Origin: Flavobacterium saccharophilum
GTDB lineage: Bacteria; Bacteroidota; Bacteroidia; Flavobacteriales; Flavobacteriaceae
Length of the DNA stretch: 64,000 nucleotides
Direction of reading: 5' to 3'
NCBI RefSeq assembly: GCF_900142735.1
Contig: NZ_FRBY01000006.1
Coordinates: forward strand, 124,001-188,000
Positions 1 to 8,699 of this stretch are shown one piece after another (the stretch's first letter is position 1; each line of letters opens with the position of its first letter). Under the pieces are notes generated by a model, which was not told the DNA's origin, did not search any database, and was given only the letters and a program-made list of their open reading frames with translations. A program made the position numbers and the translations under genes.

Positions 1-684
1 TAATTTTTCTAAAGAACCATCCGCTTTACGGTTGAATTCCATGAATACATTATTCCAGATTTCAACTACGTGTGGGTGATCATTATTTACTAAATCTTTT
101 CCTGGCGTAACTGCTTTTTCTTCAGAAGAACGAATATCAACGTGAATTTCAGAACAAGGTCCGCATGGTCCCTGATCTCCCATTTCCCAGAAATTATCTT
201 TTTTATTTCCAAGTAAAATTCTGTCTTCAGCAATTAAAGTTTTCCAGATATCGTAAGCTTCCTGATCAAAAGGAACGTTTTCTTCTTCGCTTCCTTCAAA
301 AACAGTTACATACAAAATGTCTTTATCAATTTTGTACACTTCTGTCAATAATTCCCAAGCCCAATTGATCGCTTCTTTTTTGAAATAATCTCCAAAAGAC
401 CAGTTTCCTAACATTTCAAACATGGTGTGGTGGTATGTATCTATACCAACCTCTTCAAGGTCATTATGTTTTCCTGAAACACGAAGACATTTTTGCGTAT
501 CGGCAATTCTTGGACTTTTTGGAGTTCCGTTTCCTAAAAAATATTCTTTAAACTGGGCCATACCCGAGTTGTTGAACATTAAGGTTGGGTCATCTTTAAG
601 TACAATAGGAGCTGAAGGAACAATTGTGTGTCCTTTGCTCTCAAAAAAATCTAAAAATTGCTTACGTACGTCTTGTGATTTCAT
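1..684 (-). CDS. alaS: Alanyl-tRNA synthetase, N-terminal part (runs off the window)
   Basis: Charges tRNA-Ala with alanine in the cytoplasm. Reading the minus strand from the ATG at 684 gives 228 residues with no stop, so the gene continues beyond base 1. The protein begins MKSQDVRKQFLDFFESKGH, typical of AlaRS. It contains the class II catalytic core segments TYHHTMFEMLGNWSFGDYF (motif 2 region, near residue 90) and GDQGPCGPCSEIHVDIR. Only the aminoacylation domain is visible; the editing and C-Ala domains lie outside. It is transcribed divergently from the M23 peptidase at 952. The identification is secure. Confidence 0.97.
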   Translation of the reverse strand, partial: MKSQDVRKQFLDFFESKGHTIVPSAPIVLKDDPTLMFNNSGMAQFKEYFLGNGTPKSPRIADTQKCLRVSGKHNDLEEVGIDTYHHTMFEMLGNWSFGDYFKKEAINWAWELLTEVYKIDKDILYVTVFEGSEEENVPFDQEAYDIWKTLIAEDRILLGNKKDNFWEMGDQGPCGPCSEIHVDIRSSEEKAVTPGKDLVNNDHPHVVEIWNNVFMEFNRKADGSLEKL

Positions 685-689
685 ATTTT

Positions 690-860
690 ATTAATGTGAC
701 AATTTGATAATGTGCCAATTAGATAATTTGATAATGTGGCAATTTGATAATGTGATAATTAGATAATTTCAAACTAAAATTCATAGTTCAAAACAATAAA
801 TTACCTATTTAATACATTATCTAATTATCTAATTAACTCAATTATCTAATTGTTTTTTAA
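690..860. repeat. AT-rich degenerate repeat between alaS and the M23 gene
   Basis: The units AATTTGATAATGTG and AATTAGATAAT recur several times between about 700 and 770. Their reverse complements (ATTATCTAATT, ATCTAATTAACTC) recur at about 815-855, so the two halves could pair as a long weak hairpin. The region is non-coding. It may carry the divergent promoters of alaS and the M23 gene, but no convincing promoter element was seen. Confidence 0.6.
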
Positions 861-951
861 ACTTGAAAAAAAGAGGCGAACAACTGAAACATTTACTAAA
901 TTTGTTCGACTAACTTATTTTACAAGCTGCAAAAATAGGGTATTTTAAAAT

Positions 952-1929
952 ATGGCGAAAGTAAAATATTATTACGACTCAGAAAATCTGGCTTATACGA
1001 AAATAAAAACCAGAAAAAGGGCGAAAGTTGGCTATGGATTGCTGTTTTTAGTAGCCTCGGCACTGTTTGGTTTCCTGGTTTTTGTTCTTTTAATTAATAC
1101 TCCTTTTTTTGAAACGCCAAAAGATCGTTTGCAGGCACGTGAAATTGAGAATTTGAAATTACAATATGCTATTTTGAATAAAAAAATGGATGAAATTGAC
1201 GATGTAACCGAAGCCTTAGAAAACAGAGACAATAATATTTACAGGGTTTATTTTAATAAAACAGAAATTCCGGATTCGATTCGAAAAGCGGGATTTAGAG
1301 ATCCAAAACGATATAAAGATTTAGAAGGTTATAACAACTCACAATTGGTTTTGAAAACTACAAAACGAATTGACAAACTTTCGAAACAATTGGCGATCCA
1401 GTCCAAATCATTGGATGAAATTTTGAAATTGGCGAGCGTAAAAGGCAGTTTATTATTGGCCATTCCGGCGATTCAGCCCGTTCAGAATGAGAATTTGAAA
1501 CGTGTTGCTTCGGGTTTTGGATATCGAATTGATCCTTTCACGAAAGTGCGAAAAATGCACAACGGAATGGATTTTACCGCCAATACAGGTTCTCCAGTTT
1601 ATGCAACAGGAGATGGTGTTGTAGCAAGAGCTGATAATTCGGCTTCCGGATTTGGAAATCATGTGGTAATCAGGCATGGTTTTGGCTACGAAAGTTTGTA
1701 TGCGCATTTAAGCAAATACAACTGCAGACCAAGCCAAAAAGTTAAACGAGGCGATGTTATTGGTTATGTGGGAAGTACCGGAAGATCTGAAGGTCCGCAT
1801 TGCCATTATGAGGTTCATAAAGACGGAAAAGTCGTAAATCCGCTGAACTTTTATTACGGCAATATTTCGGCTGTAGAATATGTCGCAATTTCACAAATGG
1901 CGAACCAGGAAAACCAGTCATTAGATTAA
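952..1929 (+). CDS. M23 family metallopeptidase, membrane anchored
   Basis: Predicted LytM/lysostaphin-type peptidoglycan endopeptidase of the cell envelope, 325 residues. A short basic cytoplasmic N-terminus is followed by one transmembrane segment at about residues 27-49, then a helical, coiled-coil-like stretch (about 60-150). The M23 domain lies at about 185-300, with HNGMDF (zinc His and Asp) and GPHCHYEV (HxH motif), so the metal ligands are intact. Flavobacteria often carry this family beside alaS and a MerR regulator, as here. It probably acts in wall remodelling during growth or division; the exact role is inferred. Confidence 0.93.
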   Translation: MAKVKYYYDSENLAYTKIKTRKRAKVGYGLLFLVASALFGFLVFVLLINTPFFETPKDRLQAREIENLKLQYAILNKKMDEIDDVTEALENRDNNIYRVYFNKTEIPDSIRKAGFRDPKRYKDLEGYNNSQLVLKTTKRIDKLSKQLAIQSKSLDEILKLASVKGSLLLAIPAIQPVQNENLKRVASGFGYRIDPFTKVRKMHNGMDFTANTGSPVYATGDGVVARADNSASGFGNHVVIRHGFGYESLYAHLSKYNCRPSQKVKRGDVIGYVGSTGRSEGPHCHYEVHKDGKVVNPLNFYYGNISAVEYVAISQMANQENQSLD

Positions 1930-1976
1930 TACTTTAAAAAGTAGTATTTTTGGATTAAAATAGAAAATTAAGAAAC

Positions 1977-2309
1977 ATGCATATTGAGCTTTCAAAAGAT
2001 AAAAGATATTACAGCATTGGCGAAGTAGCCAAAGCTTTTAATGTCAATGCATCATTGATAAGGTTTTGGGATAGTGAATTTGATATTTTGAAACCTAAAA
2101 AGAATGCCAAAGGCAACAGAATGTTTACGCCGGAGGATATTACAAATCTGCAATTGATCTATCATTTGGTTAAAGAAAGAGGTTTTACGTTAGAAGGTGC
2201 GAAAACACATTTAAAAGAAGGACAAAAGAAAACATTAGATAAATTCGAAATAATACGTAAATTAGAGACCATAAAAACACAATTAAACGAAATTAAGAAC
2301 GAATTATAG
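1977..2309 (+). CDS. MerR family transcriptional regulator
   Basis: Small DNA-binding protein of 110 residues. The N-terminal winged helix-turn-helix is clear: YYSIGEVAKAFNVNASLIRFWDSEF at about residues 11-35 (quoted here as two adjoining parts, YYSIGEVAKAF and NVNASLIRFWD). It is followed by RMFTPEDI and a helical tail (about 75-110) that would form the dimerising coiled coil. There is no C-terminal ligand or metal-binding domain and no cysteines, so the signal cannot be inferred. It begins 47 bases after the M23 gene and may be co-transcribed with it and with lemA downstream. Confidence 0.88.
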   Translation: MHIELSKDKRYYSIGEVAKAFNVNASLIRFWDSEFDILKPKKNAKGNRMFTPEDITNLQLIYHLVKERGFTLEGAKTHLKEGQKKTLDKFEIIRKLETIKTQLNEIKNEL

Positions 2310-2351
2310 TATATTTATTAAAAATTAGAAACAAACTTAAATTAAATACAC

Positions 2352-2939
2352 ATGAAAAGATTTTTGCCTTGGATTATTGGAGCTGTTGTTATCATTGGAA
2401 TATACATGTGGGCTTCTGGAATTTATAATAAAGCAGTAACACTTGATCAGGAAGTGAAAGAAAGCTGGGGAAATGTTAACACTGCATATCAAAGGAGAAA
2501 CGATCTTATCCCAAATATAGTTAGTACTGTAAAAGGATATGCTGAACATGAAAAAAGCACTTTAACAGCTGTAATTGAAGCTCGTGCTAAAGCTACAGGA
2601 ATTACAATTGATCCATCAAACGTTACTCCGGAACAATTAGCGGCCTTTAATTCAGCACAATCAGGAGTTTCATCTTCTTTATCAAAATTATTGGTAAGTG
2701 TTGAGCAATATCCGAACCTGAAAGCAAATGAAAACTTCTTGAAATTACAAGATGAGTTAGCCAGTACAGAAAATCAAATCTTAACGGCCAGAACCCGTTT
2801 TAATGAGGCTGTTAAACCTTATAACAATAACATTAATACTTTCCCAAGAAATATATTAGCAGGAATGTATGGTCTTAAAGAAAAACCATATTTTGAAGCC
2901 TCTACGGGAGCTGATAAACCAGTTGAAGTAAAATTCTAA
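2352..2939 (+). CDS. LemA family protein
   Basis: Envelope protein of 195 residues with one N-terminal transmembrane segment (about residues 3-24) and a helical periplasmic or extracellular domain. The family hallmarks are QEVKESWGNVNTAYQRRNDLIPN (quoted in parts: VKESWGNVNTAYQRR, then NDLIPN), TARTRFNEAVKPYNNNI and FPRNILAGMYG. LemA proteins commonly occur beside TPM-domain proteins, as with the two following genes. Their biochemical function is unresolved. The three genes run in the same direction and are probably an operon, although an 84-base gap with a repeat separates lemA from the next gene. Confidence 0.93.
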   Translation: MKRFLPWIIGAVVIIGIYMWASGIYNKAVTLDQEVKESWGNVNTAYQRRNDLIPNIVSTVKGYAEHEKSTLTAVIEARAKATGITIDPSNVTPEQLAAFNSAQSGVSSSLSKLLVSVEQYPNLKANENFLKLQDELASTENQILTARTRFNEAVKPYNNNINTFPRNILAGMYGLKEKPYFEASTGADKPVEVKF

Positions 2940-2952
2940 AAAATAATATTTT

Positions 2953-3016
2953 TGGTTGATGATTTTAGATTTCAGTTTAGTCTGGAATCTAAAATCTGAA
3001 ATCTAATATCTAAAAT
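2953..3016. repeat. TCTAAAATCTGAAATCT-type intergenic repeat
   Basis: Between lemA and the first TPM gene the motif GATTTTAGATTTCAG is followed by its near inverted copy, AATCTAAAATCTGAAATC. Similar short AATCTAAAATC tracts occur at 12899-12935 and 51716-51745. The element can form an imperfect hairpin. It looks like a dispersed low-complexity intergenic repeat; no function is assigned. Confidence 0.55.
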
Positions 3017-3023
3017 AACTCCA

Positions 3024-3461
3024 ATGTCAAAAGTAGAAGATTTTTTATCCAAAGAAGAGGAACAAATAATTGTTGAAGCCATTCGCGTGGCCGAAAAAAA
3101 TACTTCTGGCGAAATTAGAGTACATATAGAAAAAACAAGTTCTAAAGCTCCTTACGATAGAGCTTTAGAACTTTTTCATGAATTAAAAATGGATGAAACC
3201 CAATTGCAAAATGGTGTTTTATTTTATTTTGCTGTTGAAGATAAAGCCTTTGCTATTTGTGGCGATAAAGGCATAAATGATGCTGTTGCTGATGATTTTT
3301 GGGATTGTACCAAAGACGCTATGACAGCACAATTTAAAGCAGGAAACTTTAAGCAGGGAATTGTTGACGGGATTTTAAACGCCGGTGAACAATTGAAAAA
3401 ATACTTTCCGTGGTCTGAAGAAGACACTAATGAATTATCTAACGAAATATCAAAAGGTTAA
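3024..3461 (+). CDS. TPM domain-containing protein, short form
   Basis: 145 residues matching the TPM (TLP18.3/Psb32/MOLO-1) fold. It starts SKVEDFLSKEEEQIIVEAI, and the core has TSGEIRVHIEK, QNGVLFYFAVEDKAFAICGD and GDKGIND. There is no signal peptide or membrane segment, so it is probably cytoplasmic or membrane-associated through partners. The stop codon overlaps the start of the next TPM gene by one base, which implies translational coupling. The family is usually linked to LemA and envelope homeostasis; its molecular function is not established. Confidence 0.9.
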   Translation: MSKVEDFLSKEEEQIIVEAIRVAEKNTSGEIRVHIEKTSSKAPYDRALELFHELKMDETQLQNGVLFYFAVEDKAFAICGDKGINDAVADDFWDCTKDAMTAQFKAGNFKQGIVDGILNAGEQLKKYFPWSEEDTNELSNEISKG

Positions 3462-4300
3462 TGATGAAAAATTCCAACAATAAAATCCCAAATTCCAACG
3501 GAATTTTTCAATTTACTTTTTTGTTTATCGCACTTTTTATCTGCAATAGTATTTTTGCGCAGTTTACAATTCCGGAGAAACCAAGTTTTCAGACTTCGGT
3601 TTATGATTATGCCAACATTTTAAGTTCTACTGAAAAAGCACAATTAGAAGAAAAACTAGTTCGTTATTCAGATTCGACTACAACTCAGATTGTAATTATT
3701 ACTATCGAAAGTTTAAAAGGCGAAGACGTAAGCCAACTGGCTACAAAATGGGGACAAACCTGGGGAATTGGAGGAACTGCGAAAGACGATAATGGTGTTG
3801 TAATTTTATTGGCAAAAAATGAGAAAAAAATTGCCATTAATCCGGGATACGGAGTTGAGGATCGTTTAACAGCAGGAATTGGCGGAACCATAATCAGAAA
3901 TATTATTATTCCAGAATTCAAAGCAGGAAGTTTTTACAACGGATTGGACAAAGGAACTGATGCTATAATTGATGTTTTTAAAGGAAAATTCAAAGGAGAA
4001 AGAAAACAAACCAAAGGAAAAAGTTTCCCAATATTACCTTTCATTGTAATTGTTGTAATTGTATTAATTTTACTGTCTCGAAATAAAAGAGGCGGTGGAG
4101 GAAATTCTGGCAACAATGGCGGCGGAGGCCCTAGTCTGATGGATGTAATTCTACTGAGTAGTCTTGGAAGAAGCGGCGGAGGATTTGGCGGTTTCGGCGG
4201 AGGATCATCCGGTGGTGGTTTTGGCGGCGGAGCCGGAGGCTTCGGTGGGGGATTTGGCGGAGGCGGATTCTCAGGCGGAGGTTCTAGCGGAGGCTGGTAG
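3461..4300 (+). CDS. TPM domain protein with glycine-rich C-terminus
   Basis: 279 residues. A signal peptide (about 1-34, ending NSIFAQ) leads into a TPM domain at about 40-170 with YDYANILSSTEK, TTQIVIITIESLKG and the motif NPGYGVEDRLTAG. A transmembrane helix follows at about 190-207. The tail from about 210 is extremely rich in Gly, Ser and Phe (GGFGGG repeats) and ends in GGW. This is the common architecture of a membrane-anchored TPM protein with a low-complexity tail. The ATG at 3461 overlaps the previous stop; an ATG three bases later is an equally good start. Confidence 0.93.
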   Translation: MMKNSNNKIPNSNGIFQFTFLFIALFICNSIFAQFTIPEKPSFQTSVYDYANILSSTEKAQLEEKLVRYSDSTTTQIVIITIESLKGEDVSQLATKWGQTWGIGGTAKDDNGVVILLAKNEKKIAINPGYGVEDRLTAGIGGTIIRNIIIPEFKAGSFYNGLDKGTDAIIDVFKGKFKGERKQTKGKSFPILPFIVIVVIVLILLSRNKRGGGGNSGNNGGGGPSLMDVILLSSLGRSGGGFGGFGGGSSGGGFGGGAGGFGGGFGGGGFSGGGSSGGW

Positions 4301-4440
4301 CGTTTTTTGTTTCTTTTGTTTCAGGTTTGCTTCGCCAGTTCGGCTTGCAGCCTCGAGTCAAGTTTCAGGTTTTATACTGAAAATTAGTTTTCAGTTTTAA
4401 AATTATAATTCACAATTTATAATTCATAATTAAAATATAG

Positions 4441-4854
4441 ATGTTATCACATAAAGCAAAATACGCCCTGAAGGCCTTACTTTATTTAGCAGAACAAGAC
4501 GAAAATCACATTTCGAGAACGATCGAAATTGCTGATGGCGCTAACATACCTAAAAAGTTTTTAGAACAAATTTTATTGGATCTAAAACGAGGACGTTTTG
4601 TGAGTAGTAAGCAAGGAAAATTTGGCGGTTATTATCTGATAAAATCTAAAAATGATATCACTTTAGCTGAAATTCACCGTTTATTTGACGGTGCAATTGC
4701 GCTTTTACCTTGTGCTTCTTTAAATTTCTACGAGCCATGTTCTGATTGCAAAACCGAGTCAGAATGCAGTCTGCGTCACGGTTTACTTCTTATTAGAGAC
4801 AAAACTTTAAAAGCAATGGAAGGCATTACAATCGCCTCATTGGTAAAGAAATAA
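4441..4854 (+). CDS. Rrf2 family transcriptional regulator
   Basis: 137 residues with the Rrf2 winged helix at the N-terminus (LSHKAKYALKALLYLAEQ, then the recognition region IPKKFLEQILLDLK). The central GGYYLIK segment resembles other Rrf2 proteins. Four cysteines at about residues 91-109 (spaced as CASLNFYEPCSDCKTESEC) could hold an iron-sulfur cluster, as in IscR or NsrR, so the signal may be iron, NO or redox. It lies 246 bases upstream of a TonB-dependent receptor on the same strand, which it may control; that link is inferred. Confidence 0.9.
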   Translation: MLSHKAKYALKALLYLAEQDENHISRTIEIADGANIPKKFLEQILLDLKRGRFVSSKQGKFGGYYLIKSKNDITLAEIHRLFDGAIALLPCASLNFYEPCSDCKTESECSLRHGLLLIRDKTLKAMEGITIASLVKK

Positions 4855-4895
4855 AAAAATATTCTCTTAACCCTATCGATTTAATAGAATTTGTA

Positions 4896-4903
4896 TATAT
4901 TTG
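4896..4903 (+). promoter_or_regulatory. Possible -7 promoter element upstream of the TonB-dependent receptor
   Basis: TATATTTG matches the Bacteroidetes TAnnTTTG element exactly. It lies 198 bases before the receptor start codon. No clear -33 TTG is seen at the usual spacing, so the call is tentative. The rest of 4855-5100 is AT-rich with nothing else recognisable. Confidence 0.35.
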
Positions 4904-5100
4904 CCAAAAATAATTAACAAATCATTTACAAATTTTTATGAAAGTACATTCCAGTAAATCAGGTGTAACAAAAAATCTTTTGCAAAGTAATTATAGTCTA
5001 TTCACAAGTGTGAAAAACAATTCATTTATGATGTGTATGTGTTGGTAAAAAAGTTTTTTTTAAATTTAAATTCTACTAATTACATATACTTAATATAAAA

Positions 5101-7665
5101 ATGAAAAATCTATATAAAATATCACTTACAAGTATCTTTTTACTACTAGCCTTTACAACATCGTACGCACAAAATATTGAAGGTGTCGTAACAACATCCG
5201 AAAACATTCCATTAGAAGCAGTTAACGTTGTTATTAAAGGAACAACTTTCAGTACTAGTACTGATCCACGCGGAAAATTTTCAATCGATACCAAAGGAAA
5301 ACTTCCGGTAACTATACTAGTTCAATATGTTGGTTATAAAACTACAGAAATAGAACTTAACGCTATTCCGGCAACTCCATTATTGGTAACTTTAAAAGAA
5401 GAAAATGAACTTGTAGAAGTTGTGGTTTCTTCAAGACGTAGAATCGAAAAAGTTCAGGATGTGCCAATTGCCATTTCTGTTATTACAGGAAAACAAGCAG
5501 AACAAACTGGTGCTTTTAACGTAAATCGTATTAAAGAATTAGTTCCTTCTGTTCAATTATATTCATCAAATCCAAGAAATACAGGGATTAACATTCGTAG
5601 TCTTGGTTCTCCATTCGGGCTAACAAATGACGGAATCGACCCGGGAGTTGGCTTCTATGTTGATGGTGTTTATTACGCTCGTCCGGCTGCTACGACTTTA
5701 GACTTTATTGATGTAGAGCAAATCGAAGTGTTACGTGGCCCACAAGGATCTTTATTTGGAAAAAACACCACTTCTGGAGCATTTAACATCACGACTCGCA
5801 AACCAAGTTTTACAACAGGTGCCGATTTTGAAGTGAGTTATGGAAATTATGCTTTCTTGCAAGCAAAAGCGTCTGTTACTGGTGCATTAGGGAAAAAAGT
5901 GGCAGGACGTATTTCGTTTTCAGGAACACAACGTGATGGTTTAATTGATAATGTGGTTACAGGAAGACCAACTAACACTTTAAACAATCAGGGAATTAGA
6001 GGTCAATTGCTTTGGACACCAACAGTAAATACCAATGTTATATTGGCAGCAGATATTACAACGCAGCGTCCAGACGGATATGCTCAGGTTGTTGCGGGTG
6101 TTGCTCCTACTCAAAGAGCTGCTTACCGTCAGTTTGATGCTATTATAAAAGATTTAAATTATCAGTTACCAAGCTTAAATGCTTTTGATCGTAAAATTGA
6201 CCACGATACGCCATGGCGTTCAGGACAAGACATGGGAGGTATTTCGCTTAATATTGATACCAAAATTGGTGGCGGAACATTGACTTCTACTACAGCTTGG
6301 CGTTTTTGGAACTGGGATCCCTCAAATGATAGAGATTTTACAGGATTACAAGTATTAGCAAAATCACAAAACCCAACAAGACAAACTCAGATCACACAAG
6401 AAGTTCGTTACGCTGGACAGTTAACATCAAAAATCAGTGGAGTTGCCGGTGTATTTTTCATCGATCAAACTTCTCAGACAGACGGTACAGAAGAATCTGG
6501 TAATGCACAATGGAGATTTGCACAAAGTTCAACGAGCCCTTTATGGAAAACTCCGGGTCTTTTTGAAGGATACGGAATCAAAACCGATGCCAACATCAGA
6601 GCATCGAGTGCAGCAGTATTTGGCCAGTTAGACTGGGCTATTACAGAGCGCTTTCACGTTTTACCAGGTTTAAGATACAATTTCGACAAAAAAGACGCAC
6701 ATTATGCACGTACAACATATGGAGGTCTGCAAACAACCGATCCTGCGTTATTAGCTTTGAAAAAATCAGTTTACTCAGATCAGGCATTTGATTCCAGCAC
6801 TGACAATACTGACTTTTCCGGAAATATAACTCTAACGTATAAAGCTTCTGACAAAATTAATGCTTATGCAACTTATGCGAAAAGCTACAAGCCAGTTGGT
6901 GTGAATGTTGCCGGATTGCCAACAGATTCAAAAGGACAGCCTTTGACCGATCTTGCTGTTATCAAACCTGAAAAAGTAAATCATTATGAAGTTGGAGTAA
7001 AAACTTCTCCTTTCAGAAATTCAATATTGAACGTGGCTTTATTTAATACAGAAATTAAAGATTACCAAACAAACGTACAGGCAGCTGAATTAGGTGTTAA
7101 CCGTGGTTATCTTGCTAATGCAGATAAAGTACGTGTAAGAGGTGCTGAACTAGACGCAAGTTTTGTAGTGAATCAACACCTGACAATTAATGGTGCTGCA
7201 ACTTATACGGAAGGTACTTATGTAAAATTTACAAATGCACCACTTCCTTTAGAAGAAACAGGAACTACTGTTGGAGGAGTTCAGGTAGCTTATAAAGATG
7301 TTTCAGGAACAGATTTGCCTGGTGTATCAAGATGGGCAGGATCTTTAGGAGGTGAACTTTCAGATAATGCAAGATTCTTTGGTAATGCTGGAAAGATTTT
7401 CTTGGCACTTGATTCCTACGCTCGTTCTGAATTCTCATCTAGTCCTTCTGCTTCAAAATATTTAGTAGTTCCAGGTTATGCGATTTTCAATGCTCGTTTA
7501 GGTTTCCGGGCATCTCAGGGATTATCAGTTCACTTCTGGGGACGTAACCTTTTAAACAAAGATTACTATGAGCAATTATTACCGGCCGGAGGAAACTCAG
7601 GACAATATGCAGGAGTAATTGGAGATCAAAGAACTTATGGAGTTACATTGAAATATTCATTATAA
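5101..7665 (+). CDS. TonB-dependent receptor with carboxypeptidase-like N-terminal domain
   Basis: Outer-membrane active transporter of 854 residues. A signal peptide (about 1-24, ending SYAQ) is followed by a CarboxypepD_reg-like domain (about 25-100, IEGVVTTSENIPLEAVNVVI). The plug is at about 115-240, with VPIAISVITGKQ, IEVLRGPQGSLFGKNTTSGA and NITTRKP. A 22-strand-type barrel ends in an aromatic-rich strand, GVTLKYSL. It has no SusD partner and is shorter than SusC proteins, so it resembles receptors for siderophores or small molecules rather than glycans. The substrate is unknown. The Rrf2 gene upstream hints at iron or redox control. Confidence 0.93.
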   Translation: MKNLYKISLTSIFLLLAFTTSYAQNIEGVVTTSENIPLEAVNVVIKGTTFSTSTDPRGKFSIDTKGKLPVTILVQYVGYKTTEIELNAIPATPLLVTLKEENELVEVVVSSRRRIEKVQDVPIAISVITGKQAEQTGAFNVNRIKELVPSVQLYSSNPRNTGINIRSLGSPFGLTNDGIDPGVGFYVDGVYYARPAATTLDFIDVEQIEVLRGPQGSLFGKNTTSGAFNITTRKPSFTTGADFEVSYGNYAFLQAKASVTGALGKKVAGRISFSGTQRDGLIDNVVTGRPTNTLNNQGIRGQLLWTPTVNTNVILAADITTQRPDGYAQVVAGVAPTQRAAYRQFDAIIKDLNYQLPSLNAFDRKIDHDTPWRSGQDMGGISLNIDTKIGGGTLTSTTAWRFWNWDPSNDRDFTGLQVLAKSQNPTRQTQITQEVRYAGQLTSKISGVAGVFFIDQTSQTDGTEESGNAQWRFAQSSTSPLWKTPGLFEGYGIKTDANIRASSAAVFGQLDWAITERFHVLPGLRYNFDKKDAHYARTTYGGLQTTDPALLALKKSVYSDQAFDSSTDNTDFSGNITLTYKASDKINAYATYAKSYKPVGVNVAGLPTDSKGQPLTDLAVIKPEKVNHYEVGVKTSPFRNSILNVALFNTEIKDYQTNVQAAELGVNRGYLANADKVRVRGAELDASFVVNQHLTINGAATYTEGTYVKFTNAPLPLEETGTTVGGVQVAYKDVSGTDLPGVSRWAGSLGGELSDNARFFGNAGKIFLALDSYARSEFSSSPSASKYLVVPGYAIFNARLGFRASQGLSVHFWGRNLLNKDYYEQLLPAGGNSGQYAGVIGDQRTYGVTLKYSL

Positions 7666-7690
7666 GAAATTATTTAAATTCCAAAATACA

Positions 7691-7726
7691 AAGCGAGGCA
7701 AGTTTAAGAACTTGCCTCGCTTTTTT
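7691..7726 (+). terminator. Rho-independent terminator after the TonB-dependent receptor
   Basis: A perfect 14-bp stem (AAGCGAGGCAAGTT and its complement) with a four-base loop, followed by six T residues. It separates the receptor from the DUF2490 gene, so the latter needs its own promoter. Confidence 0.9.
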
Positions 7727-7787
7727 ATAATCACAAAAAAGCATTTTAAACCCATTTTAATCTTCCTGAAATACATTTTGATTTGTA

Positions 7788-7795
7788 TATATTCG
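7788..7795 (+). promoter_or_regulatory. Possible -7 promoter element for the DUF2490 gene
   Basis: TATATTCG, a one-base variant of TAnnTTTG, lies 18 bases before the start codon and downstream of the terminator. The position fits a promoter giving a very short leader. The -33 element is not certain. Confidence 0.4.
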
Positions 7796-7813
7796 CAGCC
7801 TGAATTTATGTAA

Positions 7814-8566
7814 ATGAAAATTCTTAGAATATTTCTTTTTGTTGGCCTCTTAAGTCAAGTGGGAATTGCGCAAAATAAACGCAATATCGACCAGCAAACG
7901 CTGACCTGGATTCGGTATTACAACATTTTACCCTTAACTGAGAAATGGGCTTTACACTCTGAATTTGATAATAGAAGTTTTTTAAATCCTATTCATGAAA
8001 ACTTATTTGTGATCAGAGTTCAGGGAAGATACAGAGCAACTAAATTAGTCGATTTAGGTGGCGGCTTTGCCTTTTTTAATGTCAACACTCAAGATCCGCA
8101 TTTTGATCCTGATTTTTCGGTTCCGGAATATCGTGCTCAGCAAGACATTACCCTGATCAATGATATTGCAAAAATCACATTCCACAATCGCTTTCAGTTG
8201 GAAGAACGTTTTATTCAGAAAGCAACCAGAACAGAATTACTTGATGATTTTTCTTTTTCTTTGCGATTCAGATACCGATTACAATCGACTTTTGATCTTT
8301 GGAAAAAAGAAAAACGAAGTTTAAAAGGCACTATTTCTGATGAAATCCTGCTTAATTTCGGAAAAGACAATAAGCAAAATACTTTCGATCAAAACCGACT
8401 TTATGCCGCATTGCGTTATCATTTCAATCCCAATATCGGTTTAGAATTAGGGTATCTCAAAAGCTTTCAGAGGCGCGCTAGTGGTATTGATTTTTATGAT
8501 CGTGATATTATTCGTTTTACCGTTTATCATCGGATAAATAGGAAGCCTAAAATAAATAAATTTTAA
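7814..8566 (+). CDS. DUF2490 domain-containing outer-membrane protein
   Basis: 250 residues with a signal peptide (about 1-19, ending GIAQ), then a beta-rich sequence typical of DUF2490. Recognisable parts are WIRYYNILPLTEKWALHSEFD, quoted as WIRYYNILPL then EKWALHSEFDNR, and later FHNRFQLEERF and LRFRYRLQS. The C-terminus has alternating aromatic strands (LRYHFNPNIGLELGYLKSFQ). It is predicted to be a small beta-barrel of unknown function. It follows the TonB-dependent receptor but is separated from it by a strong terminator. Confidence 0.85.
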   Translation: MKILRIFLFVGLLSQVGIAQNKRNIDQQTLTWIRYYNILPLTEKWALHSEFDNRSFLNPIHENLFVIRVQGRYRATKLVDLGGGFAFFNVNTQDPHFDPDFSVPEYRAQQDITLINDIAKITFHNRFQLEERFIQKATRTELLDDFSFSLRFRYRLQSTFDLWKKEKRSLKGTISDEILLNFGKDNKQNTFDQNRLYAALRYHFNPNIGLELGYLKSFQRRASGIDFYDRDIIRFTVYHRINRKPKINKF

Positions 8567-8600
8567 AATTCTAACTCTTCAAATATTTCACTAAAACCTA

Positions 8601-8693
8601 AGGTGCTTTTGCGTTAGGGATTGAGGCGGTATCCTTTTATGAAGTGAAACGGAATAAAAGATATAGCCGAAAGCCCGACCGAAGGGAACGCCC
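8601..8693 (+). repeat. Structured intergenic element, copy 1
   Basis: The core reads GATTGAGGCGGTATCCTTTT, a variable loop, then AAAAGATATAGCCGAAAGCC. The two halves pair imperfectly (GGCGGTATCCTTTTAT against ATAAAAGATATAGCC). It lies between two convergent genes. The same core, reverse complemented, occurs at 13073-13162. The variable loop with conserved flanking stems suggests a mobile or RNA-level hairpin element. Whether it belongs to a named RNA family such as Flavo-1 cannot be judged from here. Confidence 0.6.
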
Positions 8694-8699
8694 AAATAA

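Noticed and set aside
4164..4400. An Ala/Glu-rich open frame inside the glycine-rich TPM gene
   Set aside because: It is a frame shadow created by GGC/GGA repeats of the real gene.
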